NCBI GenBank assembly: GCA_013364255.1
Contig: CP054936.1
Coordinates: forward strand, 4,928,853-4,992,852
Source: Streptomyces seoulensis
GTDB lineage: Bacteria > Actinomycetota > Actinomycetes > Streptomycetales > Streptomycetaceae
DNA: 64,000 nt
Reading direction: 5' to 3'
The first letter of the stretch is position 1. Every line of letters begins with the position of its first letter. Made by a program: the position numbers and the translations under genes. Shown in pieces: positions 8,101 through 16,954 of this stretch. Under the pieces are notes generated by a model. It was not told the DNA's origin and ran no database searches. It saw only the letters and a program-made list of their open reading frames with translations.

Positions 8101-9622
8101 CGCCGAACCGCGGGGCGCGGGCGGGACGCCGCCGCCCGTCGCCGGGCCGGACGCCTCCGGCGGACCGCTGCCCGCCGAGTCGCCGGGCACCCCGCCGCAG
8201 GGCGTTCCCGCCGCGCCCCCCGCCCAGCCGATCCCGGCCCCCGGAGCCCCCGACGCTCCCCTGCCCCCGGCTCAGCCCCCGGCCCCCGGCGCCCCGGCCG
8301 CAGCCGCCGCCCCGGCCACACCGCCCGCCGGGACCCCGCTTCCGCCCGAACAGGCCGCCCAGGCGCCTGTCCAGGCGTCCGGCCAGGCCGCGCCCGCCCA
8401 GGGCGCCCCCCGCGCGGCGCAGCCCCTGCCCGCCGAGGCCGCCGCGCCGGTCGACCCGCACTCGACCCAGGGCCGGGCGATCAGCGTGCGCACGCTCGGT
8501 CAGGGCGTGCCCTTCAGCCGCCAGGCCGCGCAGGTGCAGCAGCCGTCGGCGACGCCGCCCCCGCACGCGCCCGGCGGTTCCGGCCGCCGCCGCAAGCTGG
8601 GCACCCCGCCCGACCCGGCGGCCACCCGCACCGAACAGCGGCCGGAGCAGGCCGCCCCCGCGCCCCCCGCGGCCGAACCGGCCCCCGCGCAGCCCGCGCC
8701 GCAGGCCCAGCCGCCGCACCCCCAGCCGCCGAACCTGCCCGGACAGCCCCGCCCCGTGCCCGGCACCGAGGGCGCCGGACGGTCGTACGCCATAGGCGCC
8801 CCGGACGAGAACGCCGCCGAGGGGCCCGAACCGCTGGACGGTCCCGGTGGAGCCGTGGAGGTCGCGGATCCGCCGCGGCCGCAGCCGATGGACGACGAGC
8901 TGCCGCCGGAGCCGCTGGACAACCCGCGCCGGCTGCTGGTCTGGCCGGCCCCGGACGTCACCACGCAGCAGGCGCTCAGCGACCGCGGCTACCGGCCCGT
9001 CATCGTGCACTCGCGCGAGGAGGTGGACGCGCAGATCGCGGCCTTCCCCGCCGCCCTGTTCGTCGACCCGCTGACCGGCCCGATCACCCGCACCGCGCTC
9101 CAGTCACTGCGCCAGGCCGCGGTCGCCGCCGAGGTCCCGGTACTGGTCACGGCCGGGCTCGGACAGGCGTCGCGGGAGGCGGCGTACGGCGCCGATCCGG
9201 CCGTCCTGCTGAAGGCGCTCGCCCCGCGCGACAGCGAGCAGCATCCGCCGCGGGTGCTGCTGGTGGAGGAGCACGCGGAGATCGCGCTGGCGCTGACCGC
9301 GACGCTGGAGCGGCGCGGCATGCAGGTGGCGCGGGCCGCGAGCGACAACGACGCGGTGACGCTGGCGGGGCAGTTCCGGCCGAACCTGGTCGTGATGGAC
9401 CTGATGCAGGTGCACCGCCGGCAGGCCGGGATCCTGGACTGGCTGCGCGCGAACGGGCAGCTCAACCGCACGCCGCTGGTCGTCTACACGGCCGCCGTCG
9501 ACCCCGCCGAGCTGCCCCGGCTGGCCTCCGGCGAGACGGTGCTGTTCCTCGCGGAGCGGTCCACCAGCGCCGAGGTGCAGACGCGGATCGTCGACCTGCT
9601 GGCCCGCATCGGCACCAACTGA
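5120..9622 (+). CDS. PAS-domain pseudo-sensor-kinase with receiver-like C-terminus
   Basis: Giant cytoplasmic protein of 1500 residues. Order: PAS-like domain (about 10-130), second PAS (about 145-265), Glu/Ala/Arg coiled coil (about 270-350), a histidine-kinase-like region (about 350-560), a Pro/Ala/Gly-rich disordered stretch (about 570-1270), then two receiver-like folds (about 1275-1375 and 1375-1500, the latter with VVMDLM). The kinase core looks degenerate: the H-box equivalent reads GGSLRGPLDEL without the His, and no clear N box or DxGxG is seen. The disordered part carries about seven Arg-rich motifs of the type TGRRRR. GTG at 5120 has GGGAGGAAG seven bases upstream. It is probably a scaffold or sensor rather than an active kinase; partner unknown. 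Confidence 0.85.
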   Translation: MSSRPSRGAARLAAILDALPDALVLVNANGTVVNANTIALEAFETPGTALVGRGLLDLLPQFDSKLIPGSMRRPDHIDPRARTKPTRMTARRTDGTEFPVEVTSANLQNGQQAYDTSGYTGDELLMLVVRDLSGTVDTEAELARSQRQTEMILRAASEGVVGTDTDGRIVLVNPAAAQILGYRAGELGGRELHTLVLHSRADGSPFPYEESPLADTLRSGRKHRVRGQVLWSKSEAKVPVDLTTAPVRDGDQLVGAVMTFADRRPYDALVEEKDAAEERHAEELERLAEEHGSELTALRRRHVAEIEELTERHAEELAANEERYAALGEREKDRYEALAARHEQLLTLLGGSLRGPLDELRRELAALAADDAGQLWPEANQVLHHLSAGYARITTLIDNVLGYQRLDVGGEAITRTKVMLDAVVAAGVDGAVELVGPGRVQFAVHAPPIEAEVDPRRLATALAHLVADVAGVDATGNSPVSAGGYMDNTVVVAAAQRGNVVRIEVRGPYAGGDPVHEPIVRGIVRAHGGMLQTVEVPGMSGSAYVLEVPIGDGAGAVAAGYVPEYAQQPALAAPDATALAVRPAEGAPADGVSSELALPAQATGGGRRRARRGATDAFLDADDLDAEPPADADTRTEPTGRRRRRAVEAPARLPARPTGEDAAQGAEASGGTGRRRGRPADGAGIPEGADVPDGTGVSESTGVSDGTGVSEGAVVMAAEHAAGAAASGSGLGGTVPPQGVPTPTGRRARREIGEPHALPPALPAADRTGPAVPLNPAADAAETVETAEGADDFPGSSSGAGGSGAQPTGRRRRALAAANERAAAQETAPRTVFALPPADADRPDPEAAPAVRVPAQGTGPSAPEAGSDGGRHDAAPRNQADDDRTPPQPHPTTAPTGRRRRAVAPPAQAAPVPGGPGQETVLGQGVALPGAPGVPGMTGVPVGPSVPLQGGPAAPGTPPVPAGPAAAGGPAGRTGPGAPVTPYVVPLVGPGQPGAEPRGAGGTPPPVAGPDASGGPLPAESPGTPPQGVPAAPPAQPIPAPGAPDAPLPPAQPPAPGAPAAAAAPATPPAGTPLPPEQAAQAPVQASGQAAPAQGAPRAAQPLPAEAAAPVDPHSTQGRAISVRTLGQGVPFSRQAAQVQQPSATPPPHAPGGSGRRRKLGTPPDPAATRTEQRPEQAAPAPPAAEPAPAQPAPQAQPPHPQPPNLPGQPRPVPGTEGAGRSYAIGAPDENAAEGPEPLDGPGGAVEVADPPRPQPMDDELPPEPLDNPRRLLVWPAPDVTTQQALSDRGYRPVIVHSREEVDAQIAAFPAALFVDPLTGPITRTALQSLRQAAVAAEVPVLVTAGLGQASREAAYGADPAVLLKALAPRDSEQHPPRVLLVEEHAEIALALTATLERRGMQVARAASDNDAVTLAGQFRPNLVVMDLMQVHRRQAGILDWLRANGQLNRTPLVVYTAAVDPAELPRLASGETVLFLAERSTSAEVQTRIVDLLARIGTN

Positions 9623-9660
9623 CCGACTGACCGACTGACCACTCGGGCCGTCCGCCGGTC

Positions 9661-10239
9661 CTACTTCGCGACGAGCCTGCGGGCCGCCTCCTTGATGGAC
9701 GCCCGCAGCCGGGTGCGGTCGGTGGCCTCGGCGCCGACCAGGATGCGTTCCATCTGGGGCACCACGGCGGCCCAGTCGGCCAGCGCGACCAGCAGGAACG
9801 TCAGGTCCCGGGCGGGGATCGCGTCGCTGATCACGCCCCGGTCCTGGCCGTCCTGGACGGCGGCGACCTTGCGGGCGTAGTGCTCCTGGCGCTCGGCCTC
9901 GTCGGGCAGTTCGGCGGAGCCGTACTCGACGCCCTCCCAGAACAGCAGGCGCAGGAACTCGGGATGGGCCGCGTGGTAGTCCAGCAGCCGGTCGATCCAG
10001 CCCTCGATGTCGTCCGCGTCGACCGGCACGGCCGCCGCGAGGTCGAGCATCGAGTGGCCGAGCACCTTGGAGAACAGCTGGTCCTTGTTGCCGAAGTAGG
10101 CGTAGATCAGCTGCTTGTTGGCCTTGGCCCGGGTGGCGATGCGGTCGATGCGGGCGCCCGCGATGCCGTACCGGGCGAACTCGGCGACCGCCGCCTCGAA
10201 GATCCGGGCCTTGGTCGCCTCGGGGTCCCTTGCTGCCAT
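9661..10239 (-). CDS. TetR-family repressor of the adjacent MFS transporter
   Basis: TetR-type regulator of 192 residues. The N-terminal helix-turn-helix spans roughly residues 10-55 (EATKARIFEAAV through NKQLIYAYFGNKDQLF), followed by an all-helical ligand-binding domain. ATG 10239 (MAARDPEATK) begins at the usual distance before the HTH; longer readings would cover the operators. It is divergently transcribed from an MFS exporter, and the shared intergenic region holds two copies of one palindrome, so it most likely represses both genes until a ligand binds. The ligand is unknown. Confidence 0.93.
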   Translation of the reverse strand: MAARDPEATKARIFEAAVAEFARYGIAGARIDRIATRAKANKQLIYAYFGNKDQLFSKVLGHSMLDLAAAVPVDADDIEGWIDRLLDYHAAHPEFLRLLFWEGVEYGSAELPDEAERQEHYARKVAAVQDGQDRGVISDAIPARDLTFLLVALADWAAVVPQMERILVGAEATDRTRLRASIKEAARRLVAK

Positions 10240-10260
10240 GGGGACAGGGTACGACGTCGG

Positions 10261-10278
10261 CAACCAACTATTTGGTTG
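10261..10278. promoter_or_regulatory. TetR operator copy 1
   Basis: Palindrome CAACCAA-N4-TTGGTTG, 22 bp upstream of the tetR-like start codon. The same arms recur at 10317-10334. Confidence 0.75.
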
Positions 10279-10316
10279 ACGGGGAACCGATCGCGGGCGC
10301 AGACTGTTCCACGTTC

Positions 10317-10334
10317 CAACCAACCAGTTGGTTG
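10317..10334. promoter_or_regulatory. TetR operator copy 2
   Basis: Second copy of the palindrome CAACCAA-N4-TTGGTTG with identical arms and spacer length, centred 56 bp from copy 1 and 37 bp before the MFS start. Two operators in a divergent promoter suit repression of both genes. Confidence 0.78.
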
Positions 10335-10370
10335 TAGTCCTGACACGTACGCATCGGAGGCCCACAGCCC

Positions 10371-11615
10371 ATGCCGTCGTCACCCGTCCCCACCCGCACC
10401 GCCCCCACCGCCGTCCGCACCACCGCCAACCCCTCCACCGCCCCCGGCTCCCGCTCGGGCCCCCGCCGGCCCCTCGGTCCGACCGCGTTCCTGTCCCTCA
10501 TAGCCCTGTGCACGGCGGTCACCGCCGGGAACATCTACCTCGCCGCCGCGCTGCTGCCCCTCATCGCCCACGACTTCGGCTCGGCGCCCTCCGCCGTGGC
10601 CTGGATCGCCTCGGTGGCGCAGTTCGGGTACGCGGCCGGCCTGCTGTTCTTCGCGCCGCTCGGCGACCGGGTGAACCGCCGCCCGCTGGTGGCCGGGCTG
10701 TCCCTGGCGACGACGACGGCGCTCCTCGCGGCGGCGATGGCGCCCGGCGCCGCCGCGCTCGCGGCGGCGGTGTTCGTCGCCTCCGCCGCGACCGTGGTGC
10801 CGCAGCTGCTCGTCCCGATGGTCGCCGAACGCGCCCCCGCCGACCGCCGCGCGCGCCATGTGGCCGCGGTGGTGGCGGGCCTGTTCACCGGCATCGTCGC
10901 CGCCCGGGTGGTCGGCGGGCTGGTGGGCCAGGCGTTCGGCTGGCGCTGGGTGTTCGTGGGCGCGGGCGCGCTGACCCTGGTGCTCGGTCTCGCGACCGCG
11001 GCCGCCCTGCCCTCGGAGCGCCGCCGCGGCGCCGGCCCGCTGCTGTCCGGCGTCGCCGCGCTGCCGGGCCTCGTCCGCCGCTCGCCCGACCTGTGGCGCG
11101 CGTGCCTGCGGCAGGCCGGCATGTTCGGCGCCTGGAGCGCGCTGTGGACCTCGCTGGCGCTGCTGCTGACCGGGCGGCCGTACGGTCTGTCGACGGCGAC
11201 CGCCGGTCTCTTCGGCCTCTTCGGGCTGGCCGCGAGCGCGGTGGCGCCGCTGGCCGGCGGCCTGGTCGACCGGTTCGGCGCGACCAGGGTCGTACGGTCC
11301 GCTTACGTCCTGGCCGCCGCGTCCGTGCCGCTGTTCTGGCTGGGCGGGCACACGATGGCGGCGCTGTTCGTGGCCGCCGTGGCGATCCACGCGGCCCTGG
11401 TGGCCTCCCACGTCGCCAACCAGACCCTGGCCCTGACGACCACCTCGACCCCGGCGACCGCCAACACCGCCTACGTCGTCTCCGGCTTCGCGGGCGCCGC
11501 CCTCGCCTCCTCGGTGGCCGCGCCCGCCTTCGCGCACTGGGGCTGGTCCGGGGTGTGCGCGGTGGCGGCGGTGTGGCTGGTGCTGGGCTGGACGACGACG
11601 GCCGTACGGCGGTGA
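10371..11615 (+). CDS. MFS efflux transporter
   Basis: Integral membrane protein of 414 residues with about 12 predicted membrane helices. It shows the MFS motif GDRVNRRPLV between TM2 and TM3 and a matching half-motif GGLVDRFGATRVV between TM8 and TM9, consistent with a proton-driven drug or metabolite exporter (DHA1/AraJ-like). GGAGG lies ten bases before the ATG at 10371. The first 35 residues are a polar Pro/Thr/Ser-rich tail. It is divergent from, and probably controlled by, the TetR regulator. Substrate cannot be inferred. Confidence 0.93.
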   Translation: MPSSPVPTRTAPTAVRTTANPSTAPGSRSGPRRPLGPTAFLSLIALCTAVTAGNIYLAAALLPLIAHDFGSAPSAVAWIASVAQFGYAAGLLFFAPLGDRVNRRPLVAGLSLATTTALLAAAMAPGAAALAAAVFVASAATVVPQLLVPMVAERAPADRRARHVAAVVAGLFTGIVAARVVGGLVGQAFGWRWVFVGAGALTLVLGLATAAALPSERRRGAGPLLSGVAALPGLVRRSPDLWRACLRQAGMFGAWSALWTSLALLLTGRPYGLSTATAGLFGLFGLAASAVAPLAGGLVDRFGATRVVRSAYVLAAASVPLFWLGGHTMAALFVAAVAIHAALVASHVANQTLALTTTSTPATANTAYVVSGFAGAALASSVAAPAFAHWGWSGVCAVAAVWLVLGWTTTAVRR

Positions 11616-11690
11616 CGCCCGCGCGGACGGGGTCGCCGCCGCGATCGGCGTGGGGCCGTCACCGGCCCCGGCCCCGGCACCGACCCCGGC

Positions 11691-13346
<1,656 letters not shown>

Positions 13347-13407
13347 GGCGTCGTCCTCCCGGGGCGGCGTTGCCTACGCGGTAGTAGGGGGTCCGCTGAT
13401 TCTGCGC

Positions 13408-13425
13408 ACATACCGAGCGGTATGT
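13408..13425. promoter_or_regulatory. Palindromic operator upstream of acyl-CoA ligase
   Basis: Perfect 8-2-8 palindrome ACATACCGAGCGGTATGT, 62 bp upstream of the acyl-CoA ligase start codon. Symmetry and the TACCG/CGGTA core are typical of TetR-family operators controlling fatty-acid genes. The cognate regulator is not in this window. Confidence 0.65.
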
Positions 13426-13496
13426 CACTAGCCCCGGGCGATCCGGCGACGCAATATTCCCCACAGGGAGGGGGACGGGGGGCGGGAGCCGGGGTC

Positions 13497-14054
13497 TCAG
13501 CGGGCGAGGGCCAGCTCGGGGTCCTCCCGCAGCTTGCCGAGCGCGCGCGAGACCGCCGACTTCACCGTGCCCACGGACACGCCGAGCACCTCGGCCGTCT
13601 GGACCTCCGAGAGGTCCTCGTAGTACCTGAGGACGACCATCGCCCGCTGCCGGGTGGGCAGTTTGGCGATCGCCCGCCACATGGCGTCCCGCAGCGCCTG
13701 CTGCTCGGCGGGATCGGCGGTGCCGACCGAGGGTTCCGGTTCGGGCAGCTCGTCGCAGGCGAACTCGTCGACCTTGCGCTTGCGCCACTGCGACGTGCGC
13801 GTGTTGAGCAGCGCACGGCGGACGTAGCCGTCGAGCGCGCGGTGGTCCTCGATCCGCTCCCACGCGACGTACGTCTTGGTGAGCGCGGTCTGCAGCAGGT
13901 CCTCGGCGTCGGCCGGGTTCGCGGTCAGCGACCGGGCGGTGCGCAGCAGCACCGGCTGGCGGGCCCGCATGTACGAGGCGAACGACGGATACGCCGGGCT
14001 GGGCGTCGCCGGTACGGCCGCTGTCGACGCGCCGGCGCAGACGGGTGTGGTCAT
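13497..14054 (-). CDS. SigE-family ECF RNA polymerase sigma factor
   Basis: Sigma-70 family protein of 185 residues. Region 2 (about 25-90) includes the FASYMRARQPVLLRTA and DAEDLLQTALTKTY segments; region 4 (about 120-175) includes LPTRQRAMVVLRYYEDLS and the HTH GVSVGTVKSAVSRAL. Layout and sequence match the SigE-like family of small actinobacterial sigma factors. No anti-sigma factor gene is adjacent; a small secreted protein gene lies upstream on the same strand about 400 bp away. Targets unknown. Confidence 0.92.
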   Translation of the reverse strand: MTTPVCAGASTAAVPATPSPAYPSFASYMRARQPVLLRTARSLTANPADAEDLLQTALTKTYVAWERIEDHRALDGYVRRALLNTRTSQWRKRKVDEFACDELPEPEPSVGTADPAEQQALRDAMWRAIAKLPTRQRAMVVLRYYEDLSEVQTAEVLGVSVGTVKSAVSRALGKLREDPELALAR

Positions 14055-14458
14055 GGCTCCACGCTAGGAGCGGCGCTCCGGCGGCGGATCGCCCGCAGGT
14101 CCCGAAGGGGCGTCCCCCTCAAGTTGTAGGGGTGGTGCCGGCCGCACCTCCTGAAGGTGGAGGAGGAGGGGCCGGGCCCTGCGGGTCGTCCCGGGGACGG
14201 CCGCGCGCGTACGGCCGTGCGGCGACCCCGGGCACGGCCCCGCGGCGCCCACGAGGACGGTCGTGCGGCGGCGCCGAAGCACCGCCGCACGGCCGCGTGT
14301 TGCCCCCCTGGACGCGTCTCGCACCCCCACGAGCACGCCCCCGGACGCCTCCCCACCAGCGCCCCCCGGCACCCCCGACGCCCTCCCCCGACACCCCCGA
14401 CGTCCCCCGGATGCTCAGGGCCGGCGCTCCCCCACGGCGCGTGCCGACCCGCCGCGGC
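14055..14458. other. Intergenic stretch, no gene recognised
   Basis: Very GC-rich 400 bp between the sigma-factor start and the end of the small secreted protein gene. Open frames exist on both strands, but they have low-complexity Pro/Arg/Gly composition and no ribosome sites, so I credit none. Presumably it contains the sigma-factor promoter. Confidence 0.5.
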
Positions 14459-14770
14459 TCACCAGAGCGGGGTGAAGTGGACGGCGAGGTTCCTGTTGCC
14501 CTGCTGGACGCCCGTGAACGCGGAGCCGTCGACCTGGGCGCTGTCGCTCTGGTTCGAGGCGCCGGTGCCGACGGCCTGCTGCTGCGAGGTGGCCGAGTTG
14601 CCGGTGTTGTCGCGGCCGACGCCGCTGCCGGCGACGCTCGCGGCGCCCGCGTTCGATCCGTTGTCCGCGAAGGCGCCGTTGTCCGCCGCCGCGACGCCGG
14701 TGAAGAGGGCGGCGGCGAGCGGGATCGCGCCGACGGCGGCGAGAAGGCGGACGGTACGGATGCTTGCCAT
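14459..14770 (-). CDS. Small secreted Asn/Gln/Ser-rich protein
   Basis: Exported protein of 103 residues with a clear Sec signal peptide (hydrophobic core LLAAVGAIPLAAALFTG, cleavage near AAA-DNG, about residue 29). The mature 74 residues are rich in Gly, Asn, Ser, Ala and Gln with two DNG repeats (DNGAFADNGSNAG) and SATSQQQAVGTGASNQ, ending in VHFTPLW. It has no cysteine. Composition recalls surface fibre or amyloid-forming proteins such as rodlins, but there is no convincing homology, so function is unknown. AAGGAG lies upstream of ATG 14770. Confidence 0.75.
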   Translation of the reverse strand: MASIRTVRLLAAVGAIPLAAALFTGVAAADNGAFADNGSNAGAASVAGSGVGRDNTGNSATSQQQAVGTGASNQSDSAQVDGSAFTGVQQGNRNLAVHFTPLW

Positions 14771-15267
14771 GGTGCTCCTTCGGTGAGTGGTGACACGACC
14801 GGCTGCCTGCCCGGCCGCACGGGGGCCGCGCGGACCGCGTCCGGCAGTGCGCGGCTTCCTGGAGTACGGCTTCCTGGAGTACGGCTTCCTGGAATACGGC
14901 TTCCGCCAGGTCGGCCGGCCGACCGCCCCGGCGCTTGGTGACGACGTCGCGAGACCAGGCTTGCCCACCGGTCCCCCGGCGTACCACCCCGGAGATCCCG
15001 ATTCCCACGCAAGCGTGAGGGCGAGTCGATAAACCCCTTTCACCACGTTTCGCGCCACCACGACAGGCGCACCGGCCGTCGGACAGCACGGGAGGCTCCG
15101 CTCGTCCGTCCAGTCCCCGCAAGCGCCGAAACGTCCCTCCACCAGCCCCCGCCAACCGCCCGCCGACGCCCCGGAAATCCCCACGGAATGCTCCACCCGC
15201 CCCACCCCCCGGGCGCGCCGCATCACTCCCCCTTCCCTTTTTCGAACGCACGTACGACCATGAATCC
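14771..15267. other. Divergent intergenic region
   Basis: About 500 bp between the small secreted protein (minus) and the primase-polymerase gene (plus). It holds a 15-bp tandem repeat and otherwise Pro-coding-like GC-rich sequence. Promoters for both flanking genes should be here, but no convincing boxes were seen. Confidence 0.5.
14852..14905. repeat. 15-bp tandem repeat CGGCTTCCTGGAGTA
   Basis: Three consecutive 15-bp units from 14852 to 14896 (the third has GGAATA for GGAGTA) plus a partial fourth. Located 80-135 bp upstream of the small secreted protein start. The unit length is a multiple of three, so all frames stay open and produce repetitive hypothetical peptides that should not be annotated. 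Confidence 0.85.
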
Positions 15268-16149
15268 ATGGCCATCCTTGACCGGCAGGCCACCACGCTG
15301 GCCCTCGCGCACGCCCTGTCAGCCGCCGAACGCGGCCTGGCCGTGATCCCCCTGTCCCGGACGAAACTCCCGGCCCTGCGCTCCCCCCACCACGACGACC
15401 CCGACCCCGGCCGCCCGCCCTGCCACGGCGAGTGCGGCCGTTTCGGGCACGGCGTCCACGACGCCTCCGCCGACCCGGCCCGCGTGCGCGAGCTGTTCGC
15501 CGCCGCGCTCCGGGCCACCGGCTACGGCATCGCGTGCGGGCTGCCCCCGTACCAGCTGATCGGCGTCGACCTCGACACCAAGACCGGCACCGACGCCCCG
15601 GCCGCGCTGCGCGCACTCGCCCGGCGGCACCTGTTCGCCGTCCCCGCCACCGTGGTCGTCCTGACCCCCAGCGGCGGTCGCCATCTGTGGCTGAGCGGCC
15701 CCGCGGACGTGGTCGTCCCGAACTCCGCGAGCCGGCTGGCGCCCGGCATCGACATCCGGGGCGCGGGCGGCTACCTGGTCGGCCCCGGCTCGCGCACCGC
15801 ACACGGCGTCTACGCCCTCGCCCCCGGCACCGCGCACCTGCCGCCCGCGCCCTGCCCGCCGGCCCTGCTGCGCCTGCTCCTGCCGCCCCCGCCCGCCCCC
15901 GGCCACCGCACGCACCCGGTTGGGGCCCGGTCCGGCGCGGGCCTGGTGCGGTTCGTCCTCGGGGCACCCGAGGGCCAGCGCAACGCCCGCCTGTTCTGGG
16001 CCGCCTGCCGCGCCTACGAGAACGGCATCGGCCCCGCCCTGACCGTCCCCCTCATCATCGCGGCCACCACCACGGGCCTCCCCGAACGAGAGGCCCGCGC
16101 GACCATCACCTCGGCGGCCCGCAGAGCGACCCGGCACCGGGCCGCATGA
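15268..16149 (+). CDS. Bifunctional primase/polymerase-domain protein
   Basis: Protein of 293 residues with a prim-pol (AEP superfamily) domain over about residues 10-210. Visible signatures are the Asp pair in LIGVDLDTKTG (metal ligands), the PSGGRHLWLS motif and DIRGAGGYLVGPGS, in the order expected. Such domains in replicative plasmids prime and extend DNA; this chromosomal copy has no helicase neighbour and its role is unclear. A helical tail (about 235-290) resembles the C-terminal region of related Streptomyces proteins. It lies 590 bp outside the left end of the AICE and is probably a resident gene. Confidence 0.85.
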   Translation: MAILDRQATTLALAHALSAAERGLAVIPLSRTKLPALRSPHHDDPDPGRPPCHGECGRFGHGVHDASADPARVRELFAAALRATGYGIACGLPPYQLIGVDLDTKTGTDAPAALRALARRHLFAVPATVVVLTPSGGRHLWLSGPADVVVPNSASRLAPGIDIRGAGGYLVGPGSRTAHGVYALAPGTAHLPPAPCPPALLRLLLPPPPAPGHRTHPVGARSGAGLVRFVLGAPEGQRNARLFWAACRAYENGIGPALTVPLIIAATTTGLPEREARATITSAARRATRHRAA

Positions 16150-16228
16150 CGCACCTCGTCCCGGTGATCACACCCGTGCACGGACCGGCGGCGCCGCCCC
16201 ACAGAACGCCCGTACGCACCCCGCCCGT

Positions 16229-16555
16229 TCAGTCCGCCGGGCACCCTTCCCGGTCCGTGCGAACGAGTATCGAACCCAGCGGCGCCACATCGTTCTCGTA
16301 CCTGACCGTGCAGGGGAGCGGCACCTCCTTGAGGCTGCCGTCGTGCAGCATCCAGAGCCCGAAGCACTCGTCGTCCTGGTCGCGCAGCAGGATCTGCACG
16401 GAGTGCGGGAACGGCCAGGGCAGCCGTTCCAGATGGCGCAGGAGACCGGTCCAGTTGGGCCGCCAGAAGTCGATGGCCCAGGCGTCCATACCGGGGATGG
16501 GCTCGAACCGCTGATGCCACTCGCGGCGATCGTCGTCCCGGGTGAGGGGCTCCAT
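16229..16555 (-). CDS. Conserved hypothetical protein
   Basis: Acidic cytoplasmic protein of 108 residues, rich in Trp (WHQRF, WAIDFWRPNW). No signal peptide, membrane segment or known motif is recognised. ATG 16555 (MEPLTRDDDR) has a GGAGAGGTG ribosome site; the open frame extends much further upstream, into the tRNA remnant, and that part is non-coding. It is the last chromosomal gene before the AICE. Function unknown. Confidence 0.65.
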   Translation of the reverse strand: MEPLTRDDDRREWHQRFEPIPGMDAWAIDFWRPNWTGLLRHLERLPWPFPHSVQILLRDQDDECFGLWMLHDGSLKEVPLPCTVRYENDVAPLGSILVRTDREGCPAD

Positions 16556-16735
16556 CACCTCTCCGCCTCCGAAGGCGATGACGATCACTTCACAGCCTCT
16601 GCTCACCCACGGCATCCTCGGCCCCGCACCGAGCGGCGTCAACGGCTTGCCGCCGGGGTCCGGGGCACGCGGAAGGGGCGCCGCTCCGGGGAGTGGCGCC
16701 CCTCCTGACCAGCAGATCCGAGACCTGCGACGCGC

Positions 16736-16794
16736 TGCGGTGGGTGTGGGATTTGAACCCACGGTGACTCGCGCCACGACGGTTTTCAAGACCG
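16736..16794 (-). pseudogene. Displaced tRNA-Ser 3' fragment (left attachment site)
   Basis: Copy of the 3' part of tRNA-Ser(TGA), from the anticodon stem-loop (GGTCTTGAAAACCG) through the T arm to just past the discriminator base. It differs from the copy at 34630-34688 at two positions only, and homology stops at 16794, where the 5' part should begin. This is the chromosomal 3' half displaced when the element integrated, so it marks the left attachment site. Confidence 0.93.
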
Positions 16795-16862
16795 GGCCTG
16801 TGCTGGCAGCAATACCGCTACTGACCTGCGCGCCATCCCCGCCAGAAGAGACAACTTGATGT

Positions 16863-16882
16863 CCTGGCCCACACATGGCCCA
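16863..16882. repeat. Possible integrase arm-type site, left
   Basis: CCTGGCCCACACATGGCCCA, 69 bp inside the left attachment site. It matches the sequence at 34497-34516 at 19 of 20 positions and is internally duplicated (TGGCCCA twice). Position near both ends suggests binding by Int or Xis. Confidence 0.6.
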
Positions 16883-16954
16883 TGAGCCGCCGTGAAGCGT
16901 GCGAGGTGGGCGAACCTCTTCGAGTTTGTAATGCGCCCCGAACCACCCCGCGGC

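Noticed and set aside
4508..9010. 1500-codon open frame on the minus strand opposite the PAS protein gene
   Set aside because: High-GC antisense shadow: low-complexity Arg/Gly/Val composition, no domains, no ribosome site, and the plus strand clearly encodes PAS and receiver folds.
14787..15032. Plus-strand frame with repeated FLEYG
   Set aside because: Produced by the 15-bp tandem repeat; no start context or homology.
15268..16149. Primase-polymerase as part of the AICE
   Set aside because: It lies left of the attachment repeat at 16736, and the element has its own copy with a helicase partner.
16738..16820. Second functional tRNA-Ser at the left element end
   Set aside because: The sequence departs from the tRNA at 16795 and cannot form the acceptor and D stems; it is a 3' fragment only.
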